Origin: RUG708 sp050946535
GTDB lineage: Bacteria > Bacillota > Clostridia > Peptostreptococcales > Anaerovoracaceae
Assembly: GCA_050946535.1 (NCBI GenBank)
Contig: JBMNUZ010000001.1
Location: 1 to 64,000 of the forward strand
Direction of reading: 5' to 3'
DNA: 64,000 bases
The notes beneath the pieces were generated by a model that worked only from the letters and a program-made list of their open reading frames with translations, searched no databases and was not told the origin of the DNA. Positions 25,897-35,016 of this stretch are shown in pieces (the first letter of the stretch is position 1; every line of letters begins with the position of its first letter). Made by a program: the position numbers and the translations under genes.

Positions 25897-27285
25897 TTAA
25901 TTCTGTTCCGGCTTTTCTCTGTCCTCGATCGGAACGTAGTCGCGCGGCTCCACAACCGTCGTGTACGCCGGTCTTATTATTTTTCCCTTGTTTACCAGTT
26001 CCTCGAGACGGTGCGCGCTCCAGCCCACTATGCGTGCCATCGCAAAAATAGGCGTGTAGAGTTCCTCCGGAAGCCCCATCATTCTGTACGCAAAGCCGGA
26101 ATAGAAGTCGACATTAACGCTGACGCCCTTGTACATCTTGAATTCCTTCTCGATCAGAGCCGGAGCGAGTCTCTCGACGAGTGCGTAGAGTTCGAACTCG
26201 TCCTGCATACCCTTGGCGTCCGCAACTTTTTTCACGAATTCTTTGAACAGAACCGCACGCGGGTCTGATTTCGAGTATACGGCATGTCCTACTCCATAGA
26301 TCAGTCCGCTGTGATCGAAAGCCTCTCCGTGCAGGATCTTTTCGAGATACGCGCTGACCTCGTCCTCGTCTTTCCAGTCATTTACGTTTTCCATGATCTC
26401 GTCGAACATCCTGACGACTTTGATGTTGGCACCGCCGTGGCGAGGTCCCTTGAGCGATCCGAGTGCAGCCGCGATTACCGAGTATGTGTCGGTAAGGCTC
26501 GACGTAACTACATGTGTGGTGAACGTCGAGTTGTTGCCGCCGCCGTGGTCCATGTGAAGAATAAGAGCCATGTCGAGTGCTCTGGTCTCTACTTCCATGT
26601 ATTTTCCGTCGCGTCTGAGCATTGCGAGTATATTTTCGGCCATGCTGCCGTGATCGAGCGGGTTGTTTATAAACAGGCCTTCTGACTCGTAATAGTATTT
26701 ATATGCCTGATAGCCGTAGATCGACAGCATCGGGAAAACGCTTATCAGTTCCAGGCACTGGCGCAGAACGTTCGGTATGGACGTGTCGTCGGCGTTGCTG
26801 TCGTAAGCGTAAAGCGTCAGCACGCTCCTGGCCAGCGTATTCATCATGTCATTGCTCGGCGCTTTCATTATTATGTCTCTTACAAATCCGTAAGGCAGCC
26901 TCCTGAATTTTATGAGCTGATCGCTGAATTCGTCGAGCTCCTTCTGGGTAGGAAGATGCCCCATGATGAGAAGATACGCCGTTTCTTCAAATCCGTACCG
27001 GTTTGATTTGACAAGGCCGTGCACGATATCGTCGATCAGATAGCCTCTGTAGTACAGTCTTCCGTAATCAGGCACGGTTTTTCCGTCGACAACTTTTACT
27101 GCCTTGATATCGGAAATATTTGTAAGTCCTGCGAGCACACCCCTGCCGTTAAGGTCACGCAGTCCGCGCTTTACATCTCTTTTAACGAACTCTTCGTTGT
27201 CTATAACATCAGCCTGCTGAACGATATCCGCCATTTTTTTGATTTCCGGCGTGACCATCGAGTATCTTAAATCGGGACTATTCAT
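25897..27285 (-). CDS. gltA: Citrate synthase
   Basis: Condenses oxaloacetate and acetyl-CoA. Read from the ATG at 27285 (AAGGAGG 4 nt upstream) it has 462 residues. The reading frame extends 21 codons further up without a ribosome site. The catalytic triad is His283 (GPRHGGAN), His334 (GVGHAVY) and Asp393 (VNVDFYSG). It is the longer class with an extended N-terminus. No other Krebs-cycle gene is nearby, so it may serve glutamate synthesis. It is a single-gene unit. Confidence 0.93.
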   Translation of the reverse strand: MNSPDLRYSMVTPEIKKMADIVQQADVIDNEEFVKRDVKRGLRDLNGRGVLAGLTNISDIKAVKVVDGKTVPDYGRLYYRGYLIDDIVHGLVKSNRYGFEETAYLLIMGHLPTQKELDEFSDQLIKFRRLPYGFVRDIIMKAPSNDMMNTLARSVLTLYAYDSNADDTSIPNVLRQCLELISVFPMLSIYGYQAYKYYYESEGLFINNPLDHGSMAENILAMLRRDGKYMEVETRALDMALILHMDHGGGNNSTFTTHVVTSSLTDTYSVIAAALGSLKGPRHGGANIKVVRMFDEIMENVNDWKDEDEVSAYLEKILHGEAFDHSGLIYGVGHAVYSKSDPRAVLFKEFVKKVADAKGMQDEFELYALVERLAPALIEKEFKMYKGVSVNVDFYSGFAYRMMGLPEELYTPIFAMARIVGWSAHRLEELVNKGKIIRPAYTTVVEPRDYVPIEDREKPEQN

Positions 27286-27638
27286 GTTGCCTCCTTTCAA
27301 TAAGCGGCACTGGCGCCTGTGGATGTGTGTGTTTTCTATTTTTATCAAAAAATAAGAAAATATACCACAATACTGCCGATTTTTTTTGAGAGATTTATAA
27401 CTTTATTCCCAATTGCGCCTTATTTAAACGTATTTCTTGCTGTATTAATAATTTGTTTTGGCAATAGAAACATTTTATATTAATATGACGGCGAGTTCAA
27501 ATTATAAAATCTTAATTCTGCTTATCTGCGCCGCACATGTGACGACAGATGTAATATTAAATAATGAAACCTTCATAAATCCGCGATATACATGCCCGCA
27601 GACACATAACAAAAATTTATATAAAAATTAAATAAGTG
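27286..27638. other. AT-rich gap between gltA and tRNA-Lys
   Basis: About 350 bp without a plausible gene. It should contain the gltA promoter (a TATATT near 27359-27364 on the minus strand is the best -10 candidate, with no good -35). The rest is AT-rich with no repeat or RNA structure that could be supported. Confidence 0.4.
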
Positions 27639-27667
27639 TTGACACATAAACATTCCTTTGGTATTAT
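27639..27667 (+). promoter_or_regulatory. Promoter of tRNA-Lys
   Basis: TTGACA (27639-27644), 17 bp, TATTAT (27662-27667), about 37 bp upstream of the mature tRNA. Confidence 0.88.
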
Positions 27668-27704
27668 TAGCAAGTCGCAAAGATAAAGATGGACACAGAG
27701 ATAT

Positions 27705-27780
27705 GCACCATTAGCTCAGCTGGGAGAGCACCTGACTCTTAATCAGGGTGTCCAGGGTTCGAACCCCTGATGGTGTACCA
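27705..27780 (+). tRNA. tRNA-Lys (CTT anticodon)
   Basis: Full cloverleaf: acceptor arm GCACCAT pairing with ATGGTGT, D arm GCTCAGCTGGGAGAGC, anticodon arm CCTGA-CTCTTAA-TCAGG with CTT at 27738-27740, T arm CAGGGTTCGAACCCCTG, and an encoded CCA end. It reads AAG codons. It stands alone with its own promoter and terminator. Confidence 0.97.
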
Positions 27781-27788
27781 TAATTGAA

Positions 27789-27816
27789 GGCCTCGGAAAT
27801 TTCCGGGGTCTTTTTT
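27789..27816 (+). terminator. Terminator after tRNA-Lys
   Basis: An 8-10 bp stem with G-U pairs (ggcctcgg with ccggggtc) followed by six Ts at 27811-27816. Confidence 0.85.
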
Positions 27817-27896
27817 CGTTCCGGATCATTGCGGCCCGTTTCTTATCCCTGCAGCTCGTTGCAGATCCCCGCGGATCGTTCCGGATGCTGGCGGCA
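27817..27896. repeat. Four 20-bp degenerate tandem units
   Basis: Units start at 27817, 27837, 27857 and 27877, each beginning with CGTT and sharing a GATC/TATCC core and a GCGG/GCAG end. The first and last are the closest pair. The frame is open by chance here but shows no ribosome site or protein similarity. Confidence 0.65.
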
Positions 27897-27957
27897 GAAG
27901 CCGCTTGTTTTCAGGCATTTTTATCCGGCATTTCATCAGAAAAAAATAAGCGATATT

Positions 27958-27983
27958 AAGTTCACACTTCAAGTTCACACTTC
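27958..27983. repeat. 13-bp exact tandem duplication in a promoter
   Basis: The unit aagttcacacttc occurs twice in a row. The second copy supplies the TTCACA used as the -35 box of the promoter for the 28086 gene, so the duplication may have altered that promoter. Confidence 0.85.
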
Positions 27984-28002
27984 ATCGGTAAGGATGTATA
28001 AT
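27974..28002 (+). promoter_or_regulatory. Promoter of the 77-residue protein gene
   Basis: TTCACA (27974-27979), 17 bp, TATAAT (27997-28002), about 83 bp before the start codon. Confidence 0.7.
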
Positions 28003-28085
28003 ACATTTATCCGATTCATTATCGGATAATTATCTGCTGAAAATATTATATATCAAAGATTACTTGAAAGGAAAAGGAAACTGAT

Positions 28086-28319
28086 ATGGCATTTAACCCT
28101 ATGCAGCTCATGGGAATGAAAAAAAGAGCGACTTTGTTCAAAGATGAGCATCCGAAGATTATCGATTTCTTCAAGAGGATCTACAAGGACATCGACGAAG
28201 GAACGAAGATCGAAATTAAAATAACGACTTCCAACGGAAAGGAGCACGCGTGCGGTCTTACAGTAAATGCAGACGACATGGAGACGTACAATCAGCTCCT
28301 GAGCATGAAGAAGTCATAA
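28086..28319 (+). CDS. Small 77-residue protein, unknown
   Basis: Not recognised. The protein is basic with an amphipathic N-terminal half (FNPMQLMGMKKRATLFKDE) and a short beta-like segment (GTKIEIKITTSNGK), with no membrane helix or signal peptide. It looks real: AAAGGAAAAGGAAA ribosome site, its own consensus promoter, and a terminator-like hairpin 120 bp after the stop. It lies alone on the plus strand where parA/parB stand in many relatives, but resembles neither. Confidence 0.75.
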   Translation: MAFNPMQLMGMKKRATLFKDEHPKIIDFFKRIYKDIDEGTKIEIKITTSNGKEHACGLTVNADDMETYNQLLSMKKS

Positions 28320-28438
28320 GAAATAGCAAACAATTCTCACCCGTATCTGCTCCTGCGGATCTGAGATTTAACAGCTGCAGCCGTCTGCTGCAGCTGTCCG
28401 TCATCCTCCAAAGGAGCAGAAACCGTAAATTTATAAAG

Positions 28439-28476
28439 TGCCCGGGGCCGCTGTTAATCCGGCTTCCGGGCATTTT
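28439..28476 (+). terminator. Hairpin between the small gene and rsmG
   Basis: TGCCCGG (28439-28445) pairs with CCGGGCA (28466-28472), with an inner GCC/GGC extension, followed by TTTT on the plus strand. It may also end the minus-strand rsmG transcript. A second GC-rich hairpin without a T run lies near 28370-28395. Confidence 0.65.
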
Positions 28477-28485
28477 CGCGCTTTG

Positions 28486-29187
28486 TTACAGCGGATTTCT
28501 CTTTGGCGTTCCCGCTTTCCGCGGATATTTCGCAGGCGTTCTGCCTGTTTTCTTTATAAATAAAAGAACGTGCGCGAGACCGTACTCTTTCATCAGGTCT
28601 GTCTCGGCGGATTCGATGGTGCCGCCGAGGATCTTCAGGGCGTTTGCGGCATCGTGCGCCTCTTCCGCAAATCCGCTCCCCTTGTACGAGACGAAGTATC
28701 CTCCCTGCTTTACAAACGGCAGGCAGTATTCCGCAAGGACATCGAGCTGCGAAACAGCTCTCGAAAGGCACATGTCGAACTTTCCGCGGTACTCGCTGTC
28801 GTGCGCCAGATCCTCTGCCCTGGAATGAACGGCCTTCACATTCTCCAGTCCGAGCTTTTCCGCCATTTCGCCGATTATCTTCACGCGTTTTCCGAGCGAA
28901 TCCATGAGCACGAATTCCTTGTCCGGAGATACGATTGCCAGAGGAATGCCTGGAAATCCCGCTCCGGTTCCGACGTCTATTATCTTTTCCGCCCTGCGGT
29001 ACCTTTCATCCGCAAATATGCACAGCGAATCTATGATGTTCTTCACGGCGAAATCGTCTCTGTCCCTGATCGCTGTCAGATTCACATTTTCGTTGTATTC
29101 GAGGACAAGATCCATATGCTTTTCAAGCTTTCCGGCGGCTCCGGAAATACCTGCGGAACTCAGATATTTATCGAGTATTTCATTCAT
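28486..29187 (-). CDS. rsmG: 16S rRNA (guanine-527-N7) methyltransferase
   Basis: Methylates G527 of 16S rRNA. The start used is the ATG at 29187, which overlaps the mnmG stop by 8 bp and has GGAG 9 nt upstream, giving 233 residues. The frame is open 13 codons further up inside mnmG. The SAM site is DVGTGAGFPGIPLAI, and LSRAVSQLDVLAEY follows. Last gene of the rpmH-to-rsmG block. Confidence 0.95.
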   Translation of the reverse strand: MNEILDKYLSSAGISGAAGKLEKHMDLVLEYNENVNLTAIRDRDDFAVKNIIDSLCIFADERYRRAEKIIDVGTGAGFPGIPLAIVSPDKEFVLMDSLGKRVKIIGEMAEKLGLENVKAVHSRAEDLAHDSEYRGKFDMCLSRAVSQLDVLAEYCLPFVKQGGYFVSYKGSGFAEEAHDAANALKILGGTIESAETDLMKEYGLAHVLLFIKKTGRTPAKYPRKAGTPKRNPL

Positions 29188-31093
29188 CTTTCTTGTCTCC
29201 GGCTTTTTCTGCTCTGTGCTCAGCATATTTCATCTTCTCGAGATAGATGAGGAGCACGTTGATATCGGCCGGCGAAACGCCGGAAATTCTGGACGCCTGT
29301 CCGACCGAGTCAGGACGCCTCGCTTCGAGTTTCTCTCTGGCTTCAGTCCTTATGCCGTCGAGCGACATATAATCGATGTCTTCGGGAATCTTACGATTTT
29401 CGAGGCGTTTGAATTTTTCTATCTGGCGCTGCTGCTTTTTTATGTAGCCTTCGTACTTGATTCTGACCGCTGCCTGAACCTTGCTGTGATATGAGATTTC
29501 AGGCCTGCCGGGATCGACTTCAGCCAGATTGTCATAAGTCACCTCAGGTCTTTTCAGAAGTTCAGCCAGGCTCGTGCTCTCACTTACGGGAGCACCGCCT
29601 ACGGAAGCCAGATAAGGATTGATGATTTCCGGCTTTATCTTCGTCTCCTGGAGTCTTTTTATCTCGTTTTCGGTATCCTTCTTTATTTCAAGCCAGCGCT
29701 GATAGCGTTCCTCCGTAGCCAGCCCTATTTTATATGACCGTTCTGTCAGTCTGTCGCACGCGTTGTCCTGCCTGAGCGTGAGCCGGTATTCGGCTCTCGA
29801 AGTCATCATTCTGTAAGGCTCGTTCGTGCCTTTCGTAACCAGATCGTCTATGAGCACTCCGATATACGCTTCGTCGCGGCCAAGGATGAAAGGCTCTTTG
29901 CCTTTGACCTTCTGGGCTGCGTTTATTCCTGCCATGATTCCCTGAGCGGCTGCCTCTTCGTAGCCGGAGCTCCCGTTCGTCTGTCCCGCGAAAAACAGAT
30001 TCTCTATGATTCTGCTTTCGAGAGACGTCTTCAGATCGAGCGGATTTATGCAGTCGTACTCTATAGCGTATGCCGGCCGCATGATTTCAGCGTTTTCAAG
30101 GCCTTCGATCGAATGATAGAAATCGCGCTGGACATCTTCCGGAAGACTCGACGACATTCCCTGGATGTACATCTCTTCCGTACTCAGCCCTTCAGGCTCG
30201 ATGAACAGCTGGTGGCGTTTCCTGTCCGGGAATCTCGCGATTTTCGTCTCGATAGAAGGACAGTAACGCGGACCTGTACCTACGATTTCACCTGTAAAGA
30301 GTGCGGAGCGCTCGAAATTCCTGCGTATTATCTCGTGCGTCTTTTCGTTCGTATAAGTCAGCCAGCAGTCGATCTTGTTTTCGCCAGGGCTTTCGTTCAT
30401 AAACGAAAACGGAACGGTAGGCTCGTCTCCGTGCTGCACCTTCATCTTGCTGTAATCTATCGAAGAAGCCTTCACCCTCGCCGGCGTTCCTGTCTTGAAC
30501 CGGCGCATCGGAATCCCGTGTTTCTTCAGATTTTCAGAAAGCTCGACGGACGGTGCCATTCCGTTAGGGCCTGATGGGAACGACGATTCGCCGATGAATA
30601 TCTTCCCTGCCAGAAATGTTCCGGTGGCGATGATCACTGTTTCAGAGCGGTAGACCGCGCCCGTCCTCGTTATGATTCCGCGGACTTTTCCGTCCTCCAC
30701 GATGATGTCTGTGACTTCGGCCTGCTTGAGATCGAGGTTTTCCGTGCGCTCTATAGTCTTTTTCATCTCTTCGTGATAGCGGCGTTTGTCCGCCTGTGCG
30801 CGGAGGGAATGAACAGCCGGTCCTTTCGCAGTGTTCAGCATGCGGCTCTGAAGAAACGTCTTGTCGATATTTACTCCCATTTCTCCGCCGAGCGCGTCTA
30901 TTTCACGCACGAGGTGCCCTTTCCCAGTGCCGCCGATCGACGGATTGCACGGCATCATCGCCACTGCCTCCAGAGTCATCGAAAGCATGAGGGTTTTAAG
31001 TCCCATGCGCGCCGGCGCCAGAGCCGCTTCGCATCCGGCATGTCCGGCGCCTACGACGATGACGTCGTATGTTCCCATTTCGTAAAGATTCAT
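29180..31093 (-). CDS. mnmG: tRNA uridine-34 modification enzyme MnmG (GidA)
   Basis: FAD enzyme that with MnmE adds carboxymethylaminomethyl groups to U34 of tRNAs. It has 637 residues. The FAD motif is VVGAGHAGCEAA at residues about 13-24, PCNPSIGGTGKGHLVREIDALGG carries a family Cys, and ETKIARFPDRKRHQ and QTNGSSGYEEAAAQG follow. It lies 19 bp after mnmE. Confidence 0.97.
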   Translation of the reverse strand: MNLYEMGTYDVIVVGAGHAGCEAALAPARMGLKTLMLSMTLEAVAMMPCNPSIGGTGKGHLVREIDALGGEMGVNIDKTFLQSRMLNTAKGPAVHSLRAQADKRRYHEEMKKTIERTENLDLKQAEVTDIIVEDGKVRGIITRTGAVYRSETVIIATGTFLAGKIFIGESSFPSGPNGMAPSVELSENLKKHGIPMRRFKTGTPARVKASSIDYSKMKVQHGDEPTVPFSFMNESPGENKIDCWLTYTNEKTHEIIRRNFERSALFTGEIVGTGPRYCPSIETKIARFPDRKRHQLFIEPEGLSTEEMYIQGMSSSLPEDVQRDFYHSIEGLENAEIMRPAYAIEYDCINPLDLKTSLESRIIENLFFAGQTNGSSGYEEAAAQGIMAGINAAQKVKGKEPFILGRDEAYIGVLIDDLVTKGTNEPYRMMTSRAEYRLTLRQDNACDRLTERSYKIGLATEERYQRWLEIKKDTENEIKRLQETKIKPEIINPYLASVGGAPVSESTSLAELLKRPEVTYDNLAEVDPGRPEISYHSKVQAAVRIKYEGYIKKQQRQIEKFKRLENRKIPEDIDYMSLDGIRTEAREKLEARRPDSVGQASRISGVSPADINVLLIYLEKMKYAEHRAEKAGDKKDE

Positions 31094-31112
31094 ATATCAA
31101 CCACCCGCGTCG

Positions 31113-32495
31113 TCATTTCCCGAGACAGAATCTCGAGAATATCTCGTTTACTATGTCGTCGTTCACCGATTCACCCGTGATCTCACCGAGCGTCATCCAC
31201 GCCGACCTGATATCGCTTTCGGTAAAATCGAGCGCTTCGCCCCGGGAAAGCATATTCTTCGCGTCTGAAAGCGACTTCATGGATTCCTTCATCAGTTCTT
31301 CGTGGCGTGCGTCCGCCACCATGATGTCCTGCTCCATGCTGATGCCGCCTCCGAACACGATTTTCTTTATCTCTTCGATGAGATCCTGGATGCCTTCGCC
31401 GTTTACCGCTGAAATCTCAACTACAGGAGTATCTTCAGGCAGTCCGGTTTCGTGAAGTATTCCCGCCGGATCGAGAACCTGCGGGAGATCGGATTTGTTC
31501 AGCGCCACGATCAGGCGCCTCCCCTCGACCATCGGGATTACTTCCCTGTCCTCGTCCCTGAGCGTTCCCGACGAATCCAGCATCAGGATGACTATGTCCG
31601 AGGCGTCGATCGCATCGCGGCTTCTCCCTATGCCGATCTTTTCGATCTCGTCTCCAGACTCCCTGATACCTGCTGTGTCGACGATTTTTACCGGAATGCC
31701 GCCGAGATCTGCATATTCCTCTATCGTATCTCTCGTCGTGCCTGGTATATCGGTGACGATCGCGCGCTCCTCTCTCAGAAGCGCGTTCATAAGCGAGGAT
31801 TTTCCAGTGTTAGGCCTCCCGGCGAGCGCAATTCTGCATCCGTCCCTGAAAACACGTCCGGTCGAAGCAGTATCGGCCATGGCTTTGATCTCACCGTAAA
31901 TCCTGTCTATCTCCTCTATGATATCGCTGTTTTTCATCTCTTCCAGATCTTCATCCGGATATTCGATTCTGACGGCGATTTCGGAAACGAGATCGGCCAT
32001 CTCGTGCCTTATTTTACTGACTTCCGACGAGAGCCGGCCTGAAAGCTGCGATACTGCGGCTTCGCTGCCTGCCTGCGACCTCGCACGCACGACGTCTATG
32101 ACGGCCTCCGCCTGCGAGAGATCGATTCTTCCGTTCAGGAAGGCTCTCTTCGTAAACTCTCCTCTTTCGGCAGGGCCTGCTCCGCGCTCGAAAACAAGCG
32201 AAAGAATCTGCCTCAGAGTCACCGGTGAGCCGTGGCACTGTATTTCCACGACGTCTTCTCCGGTATACGTATGAGGTGCTTTCATATACACCACCATAGC
32301 CTCGTCGATAATCCTGCGGCCGTCCGAAATATATCCGTATATCATCTTTCTGGGTTCGGGATCTTTGAGTTTCTTTCCCGATTTGTACTGAAAAACCTTT
32401 TCAAGTATGGCGAGGGAGTCAGGACCGCTTATCCTGATCACTCCTATTCCAGCTTCACCGGCTGCAGTCGCCACTGCCGCAATAGTATCGTACAT
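31113..32495 (-). CDS. mnmE: tRNA modification GTPase MnmE (TrmE)
   Basis: Partner of MnmG. From the ATG at 32495 (GGAGG 7 nt upstream) it has 460 residues. The frame extends 7 codons up. The N-terminal folate-binding domain is followed by the G domain: P-loop GRPNTGKS, switch DIPGTTRDT, DTAGIRE and NKSD. The C-terminal CLGK carries the family Cys. A terminator-like hairpin lies in its upstream gap after jag. Confidence 0.97.
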   Translation of the reverse strand: MYDTIAAVATAAGEAGIGVIRISGPDSLAILEKVFQYKSGKKLKDPEPRKMIYGYISDGRRIIDEAMVVYMKAPHTYTGEDVVEIQCHGSPVTLRQILSLVFERGAGPAERGEFTKRAFLNGRIDLSQAEAVIDVVRARSQAGSEAAVSQLSGRLSSEVSKIRHEMADLVSEIAVRIEYPDEDLEEMKNSDIIEEIDRIYGEIKAMADTASTGRVFRDGCRIALAGRPNTGKSSLMNALLREERAIVTDIPGTTRDTIEEYADLGGIPVKIVDTAGIRESGDEIEKIGIGRSRDAIDASDIVILMLDSSGTLRDEDREVIPMVEGRRLIVALNKSDLPQVLDPAGILHETGLPEDTPVVEISAVNGEGIQDLIEEIKKIVFGGGISMEQDIMVADARHEELMKESMKSLSDAKNMLSRGEALDFTESDIRSAWMTLGEITGESVNDDIVNEIFSRFCLGK

Positions 32496-32522
32496 ATTTA
32501 CGCCTCCGCGGATCAAATCATC

Positions 32523-32560
32523 AAAAAAAACGGCCTCCAGACTGCTTATGGAGACCGTTT
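32523..32560 (-). terminator. Terminator after jag
   Basis: Minus-strand stem AACGGTCTCCA with TGGAGGCCGTT (one mismatch), loop of about 9 nt, then eight Us. It lies between jag and mnmE and probably causes partial termination, since mnmE has no clear promoter of its own. Confidence 0.8.
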
Positions 32561-32569
32561 CACAAAATA

Positions 32570-33559
32570 CTATTTCTTTAATTCTATTACAACTCTTCTC
32601 GAAGGTTCTACACCCTCGCTTCTCGTGACAACCCTCGGATCGGGCTGAAGGGTCGAATGAATGACCTTGCGTTCATAAGGATTCATCGGCTCGAGCCTCT
32701 GGCTTCTTCCCGACTTTACAGCCTTGTCTGCAATCTTGTGAGCCAGCTGCTGAAGAGTCTTTTCTCTCTTTTCTCTGTAATGCTCTGCATTTACGAGAAC
32801 ACGTATGTGCTTGTCAGAATTCTTGTTCTCGACTATGCTTGCAAGATACTGGACGGAATCGAGAGTCTGTCCTCTCTTTCCTATCAGAGTACCTACTTCG
32901 CTTCCGGAGAGATTGATGTAAAGAACATCATCGATCATCGCACCGTGAACCTCTGCGTTTATTTCCATCTGCTTTATGATTTTTCTCACGAAATCAACGG
33001 CATAGGAATCGTCAGCCGGAACAGCGTCGGTGTCTTCCGGCGTTACGGTAAACTTGGTGTGCATGATCTCCGCATCTTTTTCCCAGCTTCTGGACTGGTT
33101 TTTTCTTTCCGGGCGTCTGCCGTATTCGCGGTCTCTTCTGTCCTGACGGCGCTGGTGATTCTTTTCGCCTGTTTTCCCGGAACTGATGCTCTCATCGGAA
33201 TTTTTTTCATAATCGAAAGCATTGTTGTGAGAATCCGAAACTACATAGGTGCTGTTTCCGAAAACATTTGCCTTGCTTTCGTTTTCCGGCTCTCTTCTTT
33301 CATGTTTAAAGCGATTTTCCGTTTTTCCGGCGGATCCGGAGATGCTTTCCTCAGTATGTTTTTCTTCAGGAATCGGAGCAGGCTCAGGTTTCTTCGTTAC
33401 ACGAACCTTTGCAAGCTTTTTATGAATTCCGAAAAATCCTCTCGAAGGCTGTTCGAGCACTTCGACATTTACCTCATCTCGGGTAAGATTCATGTCCTTC
33501 AAAGCAAGTTCGACAGCTGCATCTATACTGTCTCCCCATTTCTCAACCTTATCTGACAT
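32570..33559 (-). CDS. jag: RNA-binding protein Jag (KhpB/EloR)
   Basis: A 329-residue protein with an N-terminal Jag domain (residues 1-55, DSIDAAVELALKDM and PSRGFFGIHKK), a charged disordered linker (about 60-175), a KH domain (GSEVGTLIGKRGQTLDSVQYLAS) and a C-terminal R3H domain (REKREKTLQQLAHKIADKAV, MNPYERKVIHSTLQ). In streptococci and lactobacilli it binds RNA with KhpA and controls cell elongation. It sits downstream of yidC as usual. Confidence 0.94.
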   Translation of the reverse strand: MSDKVEKWGDSIDAAVELALKDMNLTRDEVNVEVLEQPSRGFFGIHKKLAKVRVTKKPEPAPIPEEKHTEESISGSAGKTENRFKHERREPENESKANVFGNSTYVVSDSHNNAFDYEKNSDESISSGKTGEKNHQRRQDRRDREYGRRPERKNQSRSWEKDAEIMHTKFTVTPEDTDAVPADDSYAVDFVRKIIKQMEINAEVHGAMIDDVLYINLSGSEVGTLIGKRGQTLDSVQYLASIVENKNSDKHIRVLVNAEHYREKREKTLQQLAHKIADKAVKSGRSQRLEPMNPYERKVIHSTLQPDPRVVTRSEGVEPSRRVVIELKK

Positions 33560-33640
33560 TATTTATAAGATTCCTCCATAATTATCGTTTAAAACAGCTG
33601 TTCTGGCAGCTGTTCAGGAATTTCACCGCTGTCAGTCTGT

Positions 33641-34390
33641 TTAAACTGTAGTTTGTCTCTGTCTCTTTTTGTGTGTCTGTTTGAGTTTTCTGTTCTCTCT
33701 CGCTCTGATAGCTTCTCTTTCTTTTTTCCTGGCGTCGTACCATCTGGTGATCCTGATCTGGAAAATCTGGAATATGTAACTTACGATCCAGTAAACGGAT
33801 ACGCCGGAAGGCAGCGTAATAGCGAGCCATCCTATCATGACAGGCATGAAATACCGCATTACCTTCATCGATGCGCCGCCTGCAGCCTGCGGATTCGCAC
33901 TGATCGCCATGGTAAATCTCATCGAAATGTATGTTGCGAGACCTGCTATGATCGGGAGCAGATAGAGCTGATCCGGCTGGCAGAGGTCCTTTACCCACAG
34001 AAATGACTCATGTACGGCAATAACCATCGTGCTGTCTTCGCCGATGTATTTCAGCGGGTTGTTCAGCAATCCGAACAGTCCCCAGATAATAGGGAGCTGA
34101 ATCAGAAGAGGCAGGCATCCCATCGCAGGATGAATCTTGTTTTTATCGTAGAGATCCTGCAGCGCCTCGTTCATCTTCTGAGGATTGTTGGCATACATAT
34201 TCTGTATTTCTTTGATCTTTGGCTGAACTTCCATCATCTGCTGGCTGCTTCTCATCTGAGCCGCATAAAGCGGAAGTATTATCAGCCTTATAATCACAGT
34301 GAACACTATGATAGTAAGTCCGTAACTACCGAGAAGACCGTAGAGTGCCTTAAGAACATAGCCAAGTGGAATGGCTAAAAATTTTGTCAT
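33641..34390 (-). CDS. yidC: Membrane protein insertase YidC
   Basis: Inserts proteins into the membrane with or without SecYEG. It has 249 residues with about five membrane helices and no lipoprotein signal, the short Gram-positive form. The conserved hydrophilic-groove Arg is probably in VIIRLIILPLYAAQMRSS, and HPAMGCLPLLIQLPI and a basic C-terminal tail that binds ribosomes are present. It follows yidD by 49 bp. Confidence 0.96.
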   Translation of the reverse strand: MTKFLAIPLGYVLKALYGLLGSYGLTIIVFTVIIRLIILPLYAAQMRSSQQMMEVQPKIKEIQNMYANNPQKMNEALQDLYDKNKIHPAMGCLPLLIQLPIIWGLFGLLNNPLKYIGEDSTMVIAVHESFLWVKDLCQPDQLYLLPIIAGLATYISMRFTMAISANPQAAGGASMKVMRYFMPVMIGWLAITLPSGVSVYWIVSYIFQIFQIRITRWYDARKKEREAIRARENRKLKQTHKKRQRQTTV

Positions 34391-34439
34391 TAAAAATTAT
34401 CCTCCAAGGTTTAATATTCAAGGGGATTCGTCCATCTCT

Positions 34440-34673
34440 CTATGGTACCGGGTCGTATCCTCCCGGATGAAAAGGATGGCATTTTAATAATCTTTTTATG
34501 CCGAGGAAACTTCCTTTGAACGGGCCGTATTTTTCAACAGCCTGAATGAAATAAGTCGAGCAGGTAGGTATGAACCTGCACTTTCCCGGCAGCATAAGGG
34601 GTGAAATGCAAACTTGATAACCTCTTATCAAAGATATTATTACCGTTGACAGAATATTATTTATCGTTTTCAT
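34440..34673 (-). CDS. yidD: Membrane insertion efficiency factor YidD
   Basis: A 77-residue protein with the CRFIPTCSTYFIQAVEKYGPFKG core and a GGYDPVP end. Small membrane-associated helper of YidC. Its start overlaps the end of rnpA by 17 bp, indicating coupled translation. Confidence 0.96.
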   Translation of the reverse strand: MKTINNILSTVIISLIRGYQVCISPLMLPGKCRFIPTCSTYFIQAVEKYGPFKGSFLGIKRLLKCHPFHPGGYDPVP

Positions 34674-35016
34674 CTGCTGTCACCTTTTTGTTGATCTTTA
34701 ACTTTTTAAAGGCGGTTTCAATAGATTTTTTCACATCCGCACATTTCCTGTCATTGATCGTTTTTCTGGCGATTAAAATTATATCGTACCCTGTTTCGAT
34801 TTCACCGATCTGTCTGACGCTTTCGCGCATGAGCCTTCTCGCCCGATTTCTGCGCACGCTGTTGCCGACCTTCTTGCTGGCCAGCCAGGCCATTCTGTTG
34901 TAATCAAGTCCGTTCCGGCAGCAAAACACTATCACATATCTGCCGCCTACTGATTTTCCGTGTTTATATACTCTTTTGAAATCTTCGTCTCTTCTAAGTA
35001 CATATCTGTTAAGCAT
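34657..35016 (-). CDS. rnpA: Ribonuclease P protein component
   Basis: A 119-residue basic protein subunit that helps the RNase P RNA trim tRNA 5' ends. The RNR-type motif NSVRRNRARRLMRE is intact. It lies downstream of rpmH as in nearly all bacteria, with a hairpin between them. Confidence 0.96.
   Translation of the reverse strand: MLNRYVLRRDEDFKRVYKHGKSVGGRYVIVFCCRNGLDYNRMAWLASKKVGNSVRRNRARRLMRESVRQIGEIETGYDIILIARKTINDRKCADVKKSIETAFKKLKINKKVTADENDK

Noticed and set aside
27784..28029. 81-codon ORF after tRNA-Lys
   Set aside because: It starts in the tRNA terminator and runs through the 20-bp repeats and the next promoter.
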